A stretch of 64,000 nt of DNA from Melieria omissa (lineage: Eukaryota > Arthropoda > Insecta > Diptera > Ulidiidae), in assembly GCA_963971225.1 (NCBI GenBank), contig OZ020270.1, positions 71,254,432-71,318,431 of the forward strand, in the 5' to 3' direction. Positions 1 through 11,270 of the stretch are shown here, in pieces. A program made the position numbers and the translations under genes. The notes beneath the pieces are model-generated. The model worked only from the letters and a program-made list of their open reading frames with translations, did no database searches and was not told the DNA's origin. Position 1 is the stretch's first letter; the number at the start of each line of letters is the position of its first letter.

Positions 1-182
1 TATGCGATGACTTCATGTCCCTGCTCTTCAAGAGAGCGGATTAGTCCGTCAACGACTACAGACCACAGCAGGGGGGATAGTACTCCCCCTTGAGGACATC
101 CTCGCGCTGTGCTTGCTGACAGCTCACTGGCATAACAGTCAAACCTAAATTGGAGCGTTGAGCGTTGCGTTTTCTGACGCAA
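1..182 (-). pseudogene. Non-LTR reverse transcriptase, amino-terminal piece cut by the window edge
   Basis: Read on the minus strand this is the start of the same reverse transcriptase fragment seen whole at 1979-3257: the GCPQGG box and the following helix are present, and the window edge cuts it just before the YADD motif. It belongs to a unit that begins outside the window. Confidence 0.8.
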
Positions 183-204
183 CCCTCTCGCTCAGTGCGG
201 CATA

Positions 205-467
205 CCGAAATTGAAGCGTTGCGTTGGGATTGTCTAAATCATGAAATAAAAACAAATGTCAAAAAAATATCTTTTTAGTTGCCTAAAAACCAACAAACTA
301 TTATTATTTTGCAAAACTTAGCTCTTATTTGAATAAATTCCTCACAATTTAAATCAAATCAAATATAAATCACAGGCGTTTTTGTTTCTCGCAGCCAACT
401 TCAACTGCTAACGCGCTATCAAAATTGGAAATTCGAATAGCTCAACGTCAGAGCGTTTCAATTGCGG
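205..467. repeat. Imperfect inverted-repeat pair, possible small MITE
   Basis: CCGAAATTGAAGCGTT at the left matches the reverse complement of AGCGTTTCAATTGCGG at the right with three mismatches in 16. No clear target duplication flanks it. The same pair recurs in every unit and in the larger copies, so it predates the array. Confidence 0.3.
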
Positions 468-681
468 TTTGCAAAAACTGAAGTTAAATCATATTAAAAC
501 ACGTTGGAACATACTTATGACGTTTTTCAGCAACAACATTTTTTTTGCAATCAATTTCCTATGAACGTACTACAAAATGAAAGAAAAAAAACAATTATTT
601 TATTTGCAAATAACCTTCGAACGCACCAGCAGCCCTTGCCCTGACGTTTGTATGGCGAATTTGCTGTACGAACCCTAATCA

Positions 682-740
682 ACTCTGGGGCCTAGTTTGA
701 CCGAATTTGCGACTCTGGGGCCTGGTTTGACTGAATTAGC
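682..740. repeat. 30-bp tandem duplication
   Basis: ACTCTGGGGCCTAGTTTGAC at 682 is followed 30 bases later by a near copy. It is present at the same place in units 2 and 3. Confidence 0.8.
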
Positions 741-1156
741 AACCGTGACTCCTCTCAGTTTCGCGTCATGTAGTCATTGCCGCGCACAGCCGTGGTACAG
801 CTTGCATCTCCACGAAAATTTTACCTTAATAAGAAGTACTGATAAACATGCAACAGATTGTTAAACCTTGAAACAAAAACGTTTAGCTTTAGAAATATAA
901 TACATATCCAAAAATAAAAATGTTCAATCAAATTAAGCCAACAGCATTGCTGGAATAACATTGCCAACCCTAAATTTAACTGAAGAGAGTTTCAAAGAAC
1001 CTGGCACCCTAAACTTTAAAGAGGTTGTCTTTGAGGTTTTTCAAAACGTGAATTTGTTTACATACTATATTACATAAATATGGTGAATTTAGATGTTTTA
1101 AACTTAATAAAAAACGGCTTTGAGTCGAGTACCAATCAAACTTTAATATATTTCAG

Positions 1157-1279
1157 CGACTTACAAACACGGTAACCCCGCCCAGGCCGGGCTGCACTTC
1201 ATTCTACAAGTCTATTGCGACTCTGCTAGATTTGGAAGTGAAAAAACAAGCGGGGATTAATATCGAACGAAAAATATAA
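1157..1279 (+). other. Possible small exon or ORF in the upstream module
   Basis: An AG acceptor context (TTTCAG at 1151-1156) precedes a 40-codon open frame that ends ...LDLEVKKQAGINIERKI then TAA at 1277-1279. The same stretch lies at 4232, 7307 and in the modules near 16193 and 22945. In the modules before the C-terminal exons (near 11836 and 27462) it is replaced by a hAT fragment. Coding status is unproven: there is no downstream donor and no recognised domain. Confidence 0.2.
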
Positions 1280-1569
1280 ATATATTCCAATTAAGCTGGA
1301 GAAAATACTAAAACGTAAGTGCAATGCAATATGTGCTAAAGCATAAACAACATGATAGCATAAATTCGCTACAAGTAGTTACGGTGTTGTAGTCGGGCAG
1401 CGTCCCTTGACTGCGTCATCGCAAACATTGCATTCGGAAGTCGATTGAAATAAGCTACTGAAGTGTTGGTGCTGTGACCAGTGAAAGATATAAATTGTGC
1501 GCGGGGTTTATCACAAAGTTGGTGTATTAATTGATGATTAGCTAATGGCTTGTGATTTTACTTCCATAG

Positions 1570-1978
1570 GTCTGCGGATCGCTTCAGTGTCGGCGAGTTC
1601 TACGACTTCCTGGATGACAGTGAAGGACATCGGCTGGCGCAATTTTTGCAAAAGAAAACAGGCCAAGTGCGGCCAGCACGACCCATCTTTGATTGTGAGC
1701 CGGAACGGTTTAGCCTGAATGTGCAAGTTAAGCGGGTGAGTACGCCGCGGAATACGCAAGGACGACAGGAGGGAGAACACTATCAAAAGCCTCAGAGTCG
1801 CCAGATAAACTTAAGTCATCTCCGCTGAAACTGAGAGTAGAGGAAAGCGATGCGAATGGACCTCTTGAAGAAAAAGAATTTGAGAACGACGTGGACGAGT
1901 CTATTGTTCCTCAGCCAAAATTAAAGGAAGAGCACGAAGAAGAAGTCATGCCAATTGGGGAACCTGAAGCTCCACATG
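1570..1978 (+). pseudogene. Cenp-C-like N-terminal exon, truncated copy (array unit 1)
   Basis: The exon begins after CTTCCATAG. In the frame expected from an upstream exon ending in AG, it reads SADRFSVGEFYDFLDD and continues through FLQKKTGQVRPARP to an acidic, lysine-rich region. Compared with the longer version at 34994-35585, this copy carries a net 17-bp insertion after GACAGGAG that shifts the frame. It then stops matching after CCACATG at 1978, where a minus-strand reverse transcriptase fragment is joined. No first coding exon precedes it here. I assign it to Cenp-C only by its linkage to cupin-bearing exons in the same copies; the N-terminal residues themselves are not a motif I recognise. 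Confidence 0.6.
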
Positions 1979-3257
1979 CTCCGCAGGAACCCAGTGTATT
2001 ATCACCCGGTTATCCTTTGAAATGTCTTGCTGTCTCCCAGACTAGTTTGGAGTCAAACGTCGTCGTCTCAGAGCTTTTATTGCAGCCTGGCTGTCGGACA
2101 TTATGATTATCCTCTTTCTCCTGACATTGAGGGTCAGTCTTTCTGGCACACTAGTTTATGGCAAAGACCTCAGCCTGGAAGACTGTGGCCGTGTCTCCCA
2201 GACTGACTGCTGATTGGGAGCTAGTATTAAATATTCCAGCTCCCGTTCCGCCTTCCATCTTTGAGCCATCGGTGTACCAGACAATGTCATCACACGTGAG
2301 ACTGATTCTATTGGCAGCCCAGTCTTCCCTATGCGGTATGTACGTAACGTAGTTCTTCCTGAAGAGGTGTCTTGGTGGCATCAGATCCAGAGGCATCCAG
2401 AAGCCTCCATCTCGCCTCCTATCCTTCAACAGGGATAGGTGACCGATTGCATGTGCATCCCTATGTATGGATCCACTATGCATTAGTCTGTGTGCGCTGA
2501 TGGTTGCAGCCATTTGCACATTTAGTTCCAGCGGCAGAATCCCCAATATAACATTTAGGGCTGCCGTTGGTGTAGTACTGAGACATCCCGTTATACAGGT
2601 ATTCGCTAGTCTTTGAAGTTTTCCCAGCTTAGTCACAGTTGTTATTTCCGTGGTTTTTCTCCACCACACTATTGCCCCGTAGGTGATAGTCGGCAGAACT
2701 ATTAGGGAGTATAAACTCTGAAGCCACTTCGGTCTCAGTCCCCAATTTTTGCCACAGATTCTTTTGCAACTCCAGAGAGCATTGCCTGCCCTCTTTATGA
2801 TGCGATCAACATGAGGTTTCCAGTTCAATTTGCTGTCCAGGATTACCCCTAAATACTTAACTTCCCTCGAGAAGTTCAGTTCTTTTCCAAAGATCATAAT
2901 CTGTCTAAGGTCGATCTTCCTTTTATGTGTAAAAGGGACTATGAATGTCTTGTCTGGATTCACAGACAGTTTCTGTCTAATACACCAGTGCTTGACTACC
3001 CTCAGCGCGCTCTGAAGCAAGTCTGAGACGGTATGTCCGTCTCTGCCTCTGACCACAATGACTAAATCGTCTGCATATGCGATGACTTCATGTCCCTGCT
3101 CTTCAAGAGAGCGGATTAGTCCGTCAACGACTACAGACCACAGCAGGGGGGATAGTACTCCCCCTTGAGGACACCCTCGCGCTGTGCTTGCTGACAGCTC
3201 ACTGGCATAACAGTCAAACCTAAATTGGAGCGTTGAGCGTTGCGTTTTCTGACGCAA
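1979..3257 (-). pseudogene. Non-LTR retrotransposon RT/RNase H fragment (array unit 1)
   Basis: The minus-strand frame from 3257 to 2151 encodes 368 residues. It has the GCPQGGVLSPLL box at residues 28-39, the catalytic YADD at 61-64, a thumb region ending in ITYGAIVWW, and the start of an RNase H domain (YTDGS at about 328-332, then QAEVFAI). An RNase H after the RT and this GCPQGG wording fit the R1/LOA/I group of non-LTR elements. A TAG at 2151-2153 ends the frame where copies A and B have GAG. Beyond it the remaining RNase H (a SDSQAA-type box) lies in a shifted frame. The endonuclease and the first RT blocks are missing, so the piece is dead. It runs head-on into the Cenp-C exon. Confidence 0.85.
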
Positions 3258-4644
3258 CCCTCTCGCTCAGTGCGGCATACCGAAATTGAAGCGTTGCGTT
3301 GGGATTGTCTAAATCATGAAATAAAAACAAATGTCAAAAAAATATCTTTTTAGTTGCCTAAAAACCAACAAACTATTATTATTTTGCAAAACTTAGCTCT
3401 TATTTGAATAAATTCCTCACAATTTAAATCAAATCAAATATAAATCACAGGCGTTTTTGTTTCTCGCAGCCAACTTCAACTGCTAACGCGCTATCAAAAT
3501 TGGAAATTCGAATAGCTCAACGTCAGAGCGTTTCAATTGCGGTTTGGAAAAACTGAAGTTAAATCATATTAAAACACGTTGGAACATACTTATGACGTTT
3601 TTCAGCAACAACATTTTTTTTGCAATCAATTTCCTATGAACGTACTACAAAATGAAAGAAAAAAAACAATTATTTTATTTGCAAATAACCTTCGAACGCA
3701 CCAGCAGCCCTTGCCCTGACGTTTGTATGGCGAATTTGCTGTACGAACCCTAATCAACTCTGGGGCCTAGTTTGACCGAATTTGCGACTCTGGGGCCTGG
3801 TTTGACTGAATTAGCAACCGTGACTCCTCTCAGTTTCGCGTCATGTAGTCATTGCCGCGCACAGCCGTGGTACAGCTTGCATCTCCACGAAAATTTTACC
3901 TTAATAAGAAGTACTGATAAACATGCAACAGATTGTTAAACCTTGAAACAAAAACGTTTAGCTTTAGAAATATAATACATATCCAAAAATAAAAATGTTC
4001 AATCAAATTAAGCCAACAGCATTGCTGGAATAACATTGCCAACCCTAAATTTAACTGAAGAGAGTTTCAAAGAACCTGGCACCCTAAACTTTAAAGAGGT
4101 TGTCTTTGAGGTTTTTCAAAACGTGAATTTGTTTACATACTATATTACATAAATATGGTGAATTTAGATGTTTTAAACTTAATAAAAAACGGCTTTGAGT
4201 CGAGTACCAATCAAACTTTAATATATTTCAGCGACTTACAAACACGGTAACCCCGCCCAGGCCGGGCTGCACTTCATTCTACAAGTCTATTGCGACTCTG
4301 CTAGATTTGGAAGTGAAAAAACAAGCGGGGATTAATATCGAACGAAAAATATAAATATATTCCAATTAAGCTGGAGAAAATACTAAAACGTAAGTGCAAT
4401 GCAATATGTGCTAAAGCATAAACAACATGATAGCATAAATTCGCTACAAGTAGTTACGGTGTTGTAGTCGGGCAGCGTCCCTTGACTGCGTCATCGCAAA
4501 CATTGCATTCGGAAGTCGATTGAAATAAGCTACTGAAGTGTTGGTGCTGTGACCAGTGAAAGATATAAATTGTGCGCGGGGTTTATCACAAAGTTGGTGT
4601 ATTAATTGATGATTAGCTAATGGCTTGTGATTTTACTTCCATAG
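3258..4644. other. Non-coding part of array unit 2
   Basis: It matches 183-1569 with isolated substitutions, including G for C in the run after GGTTTG near 3546. It contains the same inverted-repeat pair, 30-bp duplication, upstream module and acceptor. Nothing unique was seen. Confidence 0.85.
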
Positions 4645-5053
4645 GTCTGCGGATCGCTTCAGTGTCGGCGAGTTCTACGACTTCCTGGATGACAGTGAAG
4701 GACATCGGCTGGCGCAATTTTTGCAAAAGAAAACAGGCCAAGTGCGGCCAGCACGACCCATCTTTGATTGTGAGCCGGAACGGTTTAGCCTGAATGTGCA
4801 AGTTAAGCGGGTGAGTACGCCGCGGAATACGCAAGGACGACAGGAGGGAGAACACTATCAAAAGCCTCAGAGTCGCCAGATAAACTTAAGTCATCTCCGC
4901 TGAAACTGAGAGTAGAGGAAAGCGATGCGAATGGACCTCTTGAAGAAAAAGAATTTGAGAACGACGTGGACGAGTCTATTGTTCCTCAGCCAAAATTAAA
5001 GGAAGAGCACGAAGAAGAAGTCATGCCAATTGGGGAACCTGAAGCTCCACATG
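4645..5053 (+). pseudogene. Cenp-C-like N-terminal exon, truncated copy (array unit 2)
   Basis: It matches the unit 1 copy at 1570-1978, with the same frame-shifting insertion and the same junction to reverse transcriptase after CCACATG. It is not translatable as a full exon. Confidence 0.6.
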
Positions 5054-6332
5054 CTCCGCAGGAACCCAGTGTATTATCACCCGGTTATCCTTTGAAATGT
5101 CTTGCTGTCTCCCAGACTAGTTTGGAGTCAAACGTCGTCGTCTCAGAGCTTTTATTGCAGCCTGGCTGTCGGACATTATGATTATCCTCTTTCTCCTGAC
5201 ATTGAGGGTCAGTCTTTCTGGCACACTAGTTTATGGCAAAGACCTCAGCCTGGAAGACTGTGGCCGTGTCTCCCAGACTGACTGCTGATTGGGAGCTAGT
5301 ATTAAATATTCCAGCTCCCGTTCCGCCTTCCATCTTTGAGCCATCGGTGTACCAGACAATGTCATCACACGTGAGACTGATTCTATTGGCAGCCCAGTCT
5401 TCCCTATGCGGTATGTACGTAACGTAGTTCTTCCTGAAGAGGTGTCTTGGTGGCATCAGATCCAGAGGCATCCAGAAGCCTCCATCTCGCCTCCTATCCT
5501 TCAACAGGGATAGGTGACCGATTGCATGTGCATCCCTATGTATGGATCCACTATGCATTAGTCTGTGTGCGCTGATGGTTGCAGCCATTTGCACATTTAG
5601 TTCCAGCGGCAGAATCCCCAATATAACATTTAGGGCTGCCGTTGGTGTAGTACTGAGACATCCCGTTATACAGGTATTCGCTAGTCTTTGAAGTTTTCCC
5701 AGCTTAGTCACAGTTGTTATTTCCGTGGTTTTTCTCCACCACACTATTGCCCCGTAGGTGATAGTCGGCAGAACTATTAGGGAGTATAAACTCTGAAGCC
5801 ACTTCGGTCTCAGTCCCCAATTTTTGCCACAGATTCTTTTGCAACTCCAGAGAGCATTGCCTGCCCTCTTTATGATGCGATCAACATGAGGTTTCCAGTT
5901 CAATTTGCTGTCCAGGATTACCCCTAAATACTTAACTTCCCTCGAGAAGTTCAGTTCTTTTCCAAAGATCATAATCTGTCTAAGGTCGATCTTCCTTTTA
6001 TGTGTAAAAGGGACTATGAATGTCTTGTCTGGATTCACAGACAGTTTCTGTCTAATACACCAGTGCTTGACTACCCTCAGCGCGCTCTGAAGCAAGTCTG
6101 AGACGGTATGTCCGTCTCTGCCTCTGACCACAATGACTAAATCGTCTGCATATGCGATGACTTCATGTCCCTGCTCTTCAAGAGAGCGGATTAGTCCGTC
6201 AACGACTACAGACCACAGCAGGGGGGATAGTACTCCCCCTTGAGGACACCCTCGCGCTGTGCTTGCTGACAGCTCACTGGCATAACAGTCAAACCTAAAT
6301 TGGAGCGTTGAGCGTTGCGTTTTCTGACGCAA
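5054..6332 (-). pseudogene. Non-LTR RT/RNase H fragment (array unit 2)
   Basis: Same 368-codon frame (6332 to 5226) as in unit 1, ending at the same TAG. YADD and GCPQGG are intact. Confidence 0.85.
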
Positions 6333-7719
6333 CCCTCTCGCTCAGTGCGGCATACCGAAATTGAAGCGTTGCGTTGGGATTGTCTAAATCATGAAATAAA
6401 AACAAATGTCAAAAAAATATCTTTTTAGTTGCCTAAAAACCAACAAACTATTATTATTTTGCAAAACTTAGCTCTTATTTGAATAAATTCCTCACAATTT
6501 AAATCAAATCAAATATAAATCACAGGCGTTTTTGTTTCTCGCAGCCAACTTCAACTGCTAACGCGCTATCAAAATTGGAAATTCGAATAGCTCAACGTCA
6601 GAGCGTTTCAATTGCGGTTTGCAAAAACTGAAGTTAAATCATATTAAAACACGTTGGAACATACTTATGACGTTTTTCAGCAACAACATTTTTTTTGCAA
6701 TCAATTTCCTATGAACGTACTACAAAATGAAAGAAAAAAAACAATTATTTTATTTGCAAATAACCTTCGAACGCACCAGCAGCCCTTGCCCTGACGTTTG
6801 TATGGCGAATTTGCTGTACGAACCCTAATCAACTCTGGGGCCTAGTTTGACCGAATTTGCGACTCTGGGGCCTGGTTTGACTGAATTAGCAACCGTGACT
6901 CCTCTCAGTTTCGCGTCATGTAGTCATTGCCGCGCACAGCCGTGGTACAGCTTGCATCTCCACGAAAATTTTACCTTAATAAGAAGTACTGATAAACATG
7001 CAACAGATTGTTAAACCTTGAAACAAAAACGTTTAGCTTTAGAAATATAATACATATCCAAAAATAAAAATGTTCAATCAAATTAAGCCAACAGCATTGC
7101 TGGAATAACATTGCCAACCCTAAATTTAACTGAAGAGAGTTTCAAAGAACCTGGCACCCTAAACTTTAAAGAGGTTGTCTTTGAGGTTTTTCAAAACGTG
7201 AATTTGTTTACATACTATATTACATAAATATGGTGAATTTAGATGTTTTAAACTTAATAAAAAACGGCTTTGAGTCGAGTACCAATCAAACTTTAATATA
7301 TTTCAGCGACTTACAAACACGGTAACCCCGCCCAGGCCGGGCTGCACTTCATTCTACAAGTCTATTGCGACTCTGCTAGATTTGGAAGTGAAAAAACAAG
7401 CGGGGATTAATATCGAACGAAAAATATAAATATATTCCAATTAAGCTGGAGAAAATACTAAAACGTAAGTGCAATGCAATATGTGCTAAAGCATAAACAA
7501 CATGATAGCATAAATTCGCTACAAGTAGTTACGGTGTTGTAGTCGGGCAGCGTCCCTTGACTGCGTCATCGCAAACATTGCATTCGGAAGTCGATTGAAA
7601 TAAGCTACTGAAGTGTTGGTGCTGTGACCAGTGAAAGATATAAATTGTGCGCGGGGTTTATCACAAAGTTGGTGTATTAATTGATGATTAGCTAATGGCT
7701 TGTGATTTTACTTCCATAG
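6333..7719. other. Non-coding part of array unit 3
   Basis: Matches 183-1569 almost base for base, including the upstream module and the acceptor before 7720. Nothing unique was seen. Confidence 0.85.
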
Positions 7720-8128
7720 GTCTGCGGATCGCTTCAGTGTCGGCGAGTTCTACGACTTCCTGGATGACAGTGAAGGACATCGGCTGGCGCAATTTTTGCA
7801 AAAGAAAACAGGCCAAGTGCGGCCAGCACGACCCATCTTTGATTGTGAGCCGGAACGGTTTAGCCTGAATGTGCAAGTTAAGCGGGTGAGTACGCCGCGG
7901 AATACGCAAGGACGACAGGAGGGAGAACACTATCAAAAGCCTCAGAGTCGCCAGATAAACTTAAGTCATCTCCGCTGAAACTGAGAGTAGAGGAAAGCGA
8001 TGCGAATGGACCTCTTGAAGAAAAAGAATTTGAGAACGACGTGGACGAGTCTATTGTTCCTCAGCCAAAATTAAAGGAAGAGCACGAAGAAGAAGTCATG
8101 CCAATTGGGGAACCTGAAGCTCCACATG
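7720..8128 (+). pseudogene. Cenp-C-like N-terminal exon, truncated copy (array unit 3)
   Basis: Matches the other two unit copies, with the same frameshift and junction. Confidence 0.6.
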
Positions 8129-9407
8129 CTCCGCAGGAACCCAGTGTATTATCACCCGGTTATCCTTTGAAATGTCTTGCTGTCTCCCAGACTAGTTTGG
8201 AGTCAAACGTCGTCGTCTCAGAGCTTTTATTGCAGCCTGGCTGTCGGACATTATGATTATCCTCTTTCTCCTGACATTGAGGGTCAGTCTTTCTGGCACA
8301 CTAGTTTATGGCAAAGACCTCAGCCTGGAAGACTGTGGCCGTGTCTCCCAGACTGACTGCTGATTGGGAGCTAGTATTAAATATTCCAGCTCCCGTTCCG
8401 CCTTCCATCTTTGAGCCATCGGTGTACCAGACAATGTCATCACACGTGAGACTGATTCTATTGGCAGCCCAGTCTTCCCTATGCGGTATGTACGTAACGT
8501 AGTTCTTCCTGAAGAGGTGTCTTGGTGGCATCAGATCCAGAGGCATCCAGAAGCCTCCATCTCGCCTCCTATCCTTCAACAGGGATAGGTGACCGATTGC
8601 ATGTGCATCCCTATGTATGGATCCACTATGCATTAGTCTGTGTGCGCTGATGGTTGCAGCCATTTGCACATTTAGTTCCAGCGGCAGAATCCCCAATATA
8701 ACATTTAGGGCTGCCGTTGGTGTAGTACTGAGACATCCCGTTATACAGGTATTCGCTAGTCTTTGAAGTTTTCCCAGCTTAGTCACAGTTGTTATTTCCG
8801 TGGTTTTTCTCCACCACACTATTGCCCCGTAGGTGATAGTCGGCAGAACTATTAGGGAGTATAAACTCTGAAGCCACTTCGGTCTCAGTCCCCAATTTTT
8901 GCCACAGATTCTTTTGCAACTCCAGAGAGCATTGCCTGCCCTCTTTATGATGCGATCAACATGAGGTTTCCAGTTCAATTTGCTGTCCAGGATTACCCCT
9001 AAATACTTAACTTCCCTCGAGAAGTTCAGTTCTTTTCCAAAGATCATAATCTGTCTAAGGTCGATCTTCCTTTTATGAGTAAAAGGGACTATGAATGTCT
9101 TGTCTGGATTCACAGACAGTTTCTGTCTAATACACCAGTGCTTGACTACCCTCAGCGCGCTCTGAAGCAAGTCTGAGACGGTATGTCCGTCTCTGCCTCT
9201 GACCACAATGACTAAATCGTCTGCATATGCGATGACTTCATGTCCCTGCTCTTCAAGAGAGCGGATTAGTCCGTCAACGACTACAGACCACAGCAGGGGG
9301 GATAGTACTCCCCCTTGAGGACATCCTCGCGCTGTGCTTGCTGACAGCTCACTGGCATAACAGTCAAACCTAAATTGGAGCGTTGAGCGTTGCGTTTTCT
9401 GACGCAA
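8129..9407 (-). pseudogene. Non-LTR RT/RNase H fragment (array unit 3)
   Basis: Same frame (9407 to 8301) and terminal TAG as units 1 and 2. A silent T to A change near 9078 separates this copy. This is the last RT piece before the array gives way to larger copy A. Confidence 0.85.
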
Positions 9408-9697
9408 CCCTCTCGCTCAGTGCGGCATACCGAAATTGAAGCGTTGCGTTGGGATTGTCTAAATCATGAAATAAAAACAAATGTCAAAAAAATATCTTTT
9501 TAGTTGCCTAAAAACCAACAAACTATTATTATTTTGCAAAACTTAGCTCTTATTTGAATAAATTCCTCACAATTTAAATCAAATCAAATATAAATCACAG
9601 GCGTTTTTGTTTCTCGCAGCCAACTTCAACTGCTAACGCGCTATCAAAATTGGAAATTCGAATAGCTCAACGTCAGAGCGTTTCAATTGCGGTTTGC
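9408..9697. other. Array remnant up to the junction with copy A
   Basis: The spacer of a fourth unit continues to GGTTTGC at 9697 and then changes to unrelated sequence (CCCATACAATTTG). The same breakpoint recurs at 18585/18586 and 25324/25325, marking the start of each larger copy. Confidence 0.85.
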
Positions 9698-9773
9698 CCC
9701 ATACAATTTGTGTGGGCATGAAGCAATTTTGACAGTTCCTTGACGATTACGCTCCAATTTAGGTTTGACTGTA

Positions 9774-10460
9774 AGGGGTCTTACTATGTAATACCTCATT
9801 TCCGAGCGCTATATTCAAAAATTGATTACTAGAAAACTACAAATGATTTCGGGAAGCAGTAATGTTATCATTCATTATTGAACTTTTTTGGTTTTACATA
9901 AAAATGACGTACGTCAATATTCATCAAAAGTGTCCAGGGCGCACGGGGTGAACGATTTTGACCGATCAGATGATCTGAAACCAAAAAACCTTTAAAATTT
10001 ATTTTTCTCATCCCCTTGGCTATGGATAGACTTATAGTAATAGAATTTTGAAAAAAAAAAATTGTATTTGCCACTTTTTTCCTGCTATTCAAGGCTGTTA
10101 AAAATTTTTGGACAGGAATTTCAAAAAAAGCTCGTGTCTATCTGTTGCGACATGTTTTCTGATAATAAAAATGTTTAGTATGACAAGATCGGTCAGGTAG
10201 ATTTTTCGAAAATGTTCACCCCACCTCTAAACGACGAGGACGCAGTGAAATGTTCACCCCACCTCTAAACGACGAGGACGCAGTGAAGGACGTGTAGCGG
10301 TCACATACGTCATTTTTATGTACAACCAAAAAAACTTTGTAAAGTTCAATAATGAATGATAACATTACAAAAAACTGCTTCCCGAAATCATATCTAGTTT
10401 TCTAGTAATCAATTTTTGAATATAGCGCTCGGAAATGCGGTATTACATAGTAAGACCCCT
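9774..10460. mobile_element. Foldback MITE with TA target duplication (copy A)
   Basis: The ends AGGGGTCTTACTATGTAATA and its reverse complement are flanked by TA (9772-9773 and 10461-10462). The inverted repeat extends well over 100 bp and resumes inside the element (GGGGTGAACG versus its complement), so much of it can fold back. There is no transposase ORF. The TA target suggests a Tc1/mariner-type source. A 36-bp segment (GTTCACCCCACC...) is duplicated in tandem near 10219-10290. Confidence 0.8.
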
Positions 10461-10462
10461 TA

Positions 10463-11258
10463 AACTTTTTTCTTTTGATTTCTTCTGATTTTCTTTTGGC
10501 TTTTCGCTAATGGGCATGCTAATTGTAAAAAATTGGTAAAATTGTTTTTGTGTTGCTTGTCTTTGGATTTGATTTTGACAAGTAGCATGCCCAAAAGCAC
10601 TAACAAAATACATGGGAATTTTGTTTTTGCAGTAGTGCTATCACCTCATTAAATACACCTTGATTCAGTTCATCAAGAGTCCATGCTTCATATCATGTTT
10701 CAAAATACAGCGTTGATTTTTTTTTATTTGAGGTCGCCGAGACTACACCAAAGAATTAATACAAATTTTTTCCCGACAGCTGCTCTTTCAGTAGGAATTA
10801 GCAAAGAGTAAACAAATTGCAATCAAAATGTTCTAATTATAGTAACGATAATGTTTTATAATGATACACATATGTAGGAGTTGTGTGGAGTAAGTATGAA
10901 CTTTACACTCTGGAACAGCGGCTCTAAAACTTTTTTTCGTACCATTCATATGTAATGTGGATCAAGATCGAACTAAATAAATTCTATGTGAACTGCATGT
11001 CCACGAAAATTTTACCTTAATAGGAAATACTGATAAACATGCAACAGATTGTTAAACCTTGAAACAAAAACGTTTAGCTTTAGAAATAGATTACATATCC
11101 GAAAATAAAAATTTTCAATCAAATTAAGCCAACAGCATTGCTGGAATAGCATCGCCAACCCTAAATTTATCTTAAGTGAGTTTCAAAGAACCCGGCACCC
11201 TATACTTTAAAGAGGTTGTCTTTGAGGTTTTACACAAACGTGCATTTTTTTACATACT
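10463..11258. other. Spacer and start of the upstream module, no gene seen
   Basis: The first 500 bases are AT-rich, with a short inverted pair around GGGCATGCTA/TAGCATGCCC (near 10512 and 10583). From about 10981 the sequence matches the upstream module (CCACGAAAATTTTACC). No splice or coding signal was convincing. Confidence 0.6.
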
Positions 11259-11270
11259 ATTGTTAAATAA

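Larger units (their letters stand above)
183..1569. other. Non-coding part of array unit 1: AT-rich spacer and upstream module
   Basis: Positions 183-778 are AT-rich and hold an imperfect inverted-repeat pair (205-467) and a 30-bp direct duplication (682-740). Positions 779-1569 form a module that recurs upstream of every Cenp-C exon block in the window (near 3854, 6929, 10981, 15815, 19852, 22561, 26620 and 34202). The module ends with a splice acceptor, CTTCCATAG, directly before the N-terminal exon. No promoter motif stands out. Its repeated association with exon blocks suggests it carried the 5' flank, leader or first intron of the gene. Confidence 0.6.
1..9697. repeat. Tandem array of a 3,075-bp chimeric unit
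   Basis: The sequence at position 1 recurs at 3076, 6151 and 9226, giving three full units and a remnant that diverges at 9698. The units differ by only a few substitutions, for example at 477/3546 (C/G in the run after GGTTTG), in the CATCC/CACCC site at 111, 3174, 6249 and 9324, and near 9078. Each unit holds, in + order, the 5' part of a minus-strand reverse transcriptase, an AT-rich spacer, an upstream module shared with the larger copies downstream, one N-terminal Cenp-C exon, and the 3' part of the reverse transcriptase. Near identity over 9 kb means recent expansion or homogenisation. An assembly artefact from a repeated read path is the main alternative. Confidence 0.95.

Noticed and set aside
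1538..1828. 82-codon minus and 60-codon plus frames over the N-terminal exon copies
   Set aside because: They are shadow or frame-shifted readings of the Cenp-C-like exon; the minus frame has no independent support.
1..9697. CRISPR array or bacterial operon
   Set aside because: The repeat unit is 3 kb with introns and retroelements, and the window is plainly eukaryotic.
10600..10692. 30-codon minus frame reading YEAWTLDELNQGVFNEV
   Set aside because: Looks protein-like but is bounded by stops on both sides, has no splice sites, and is repeated only because the locus is duplicated.
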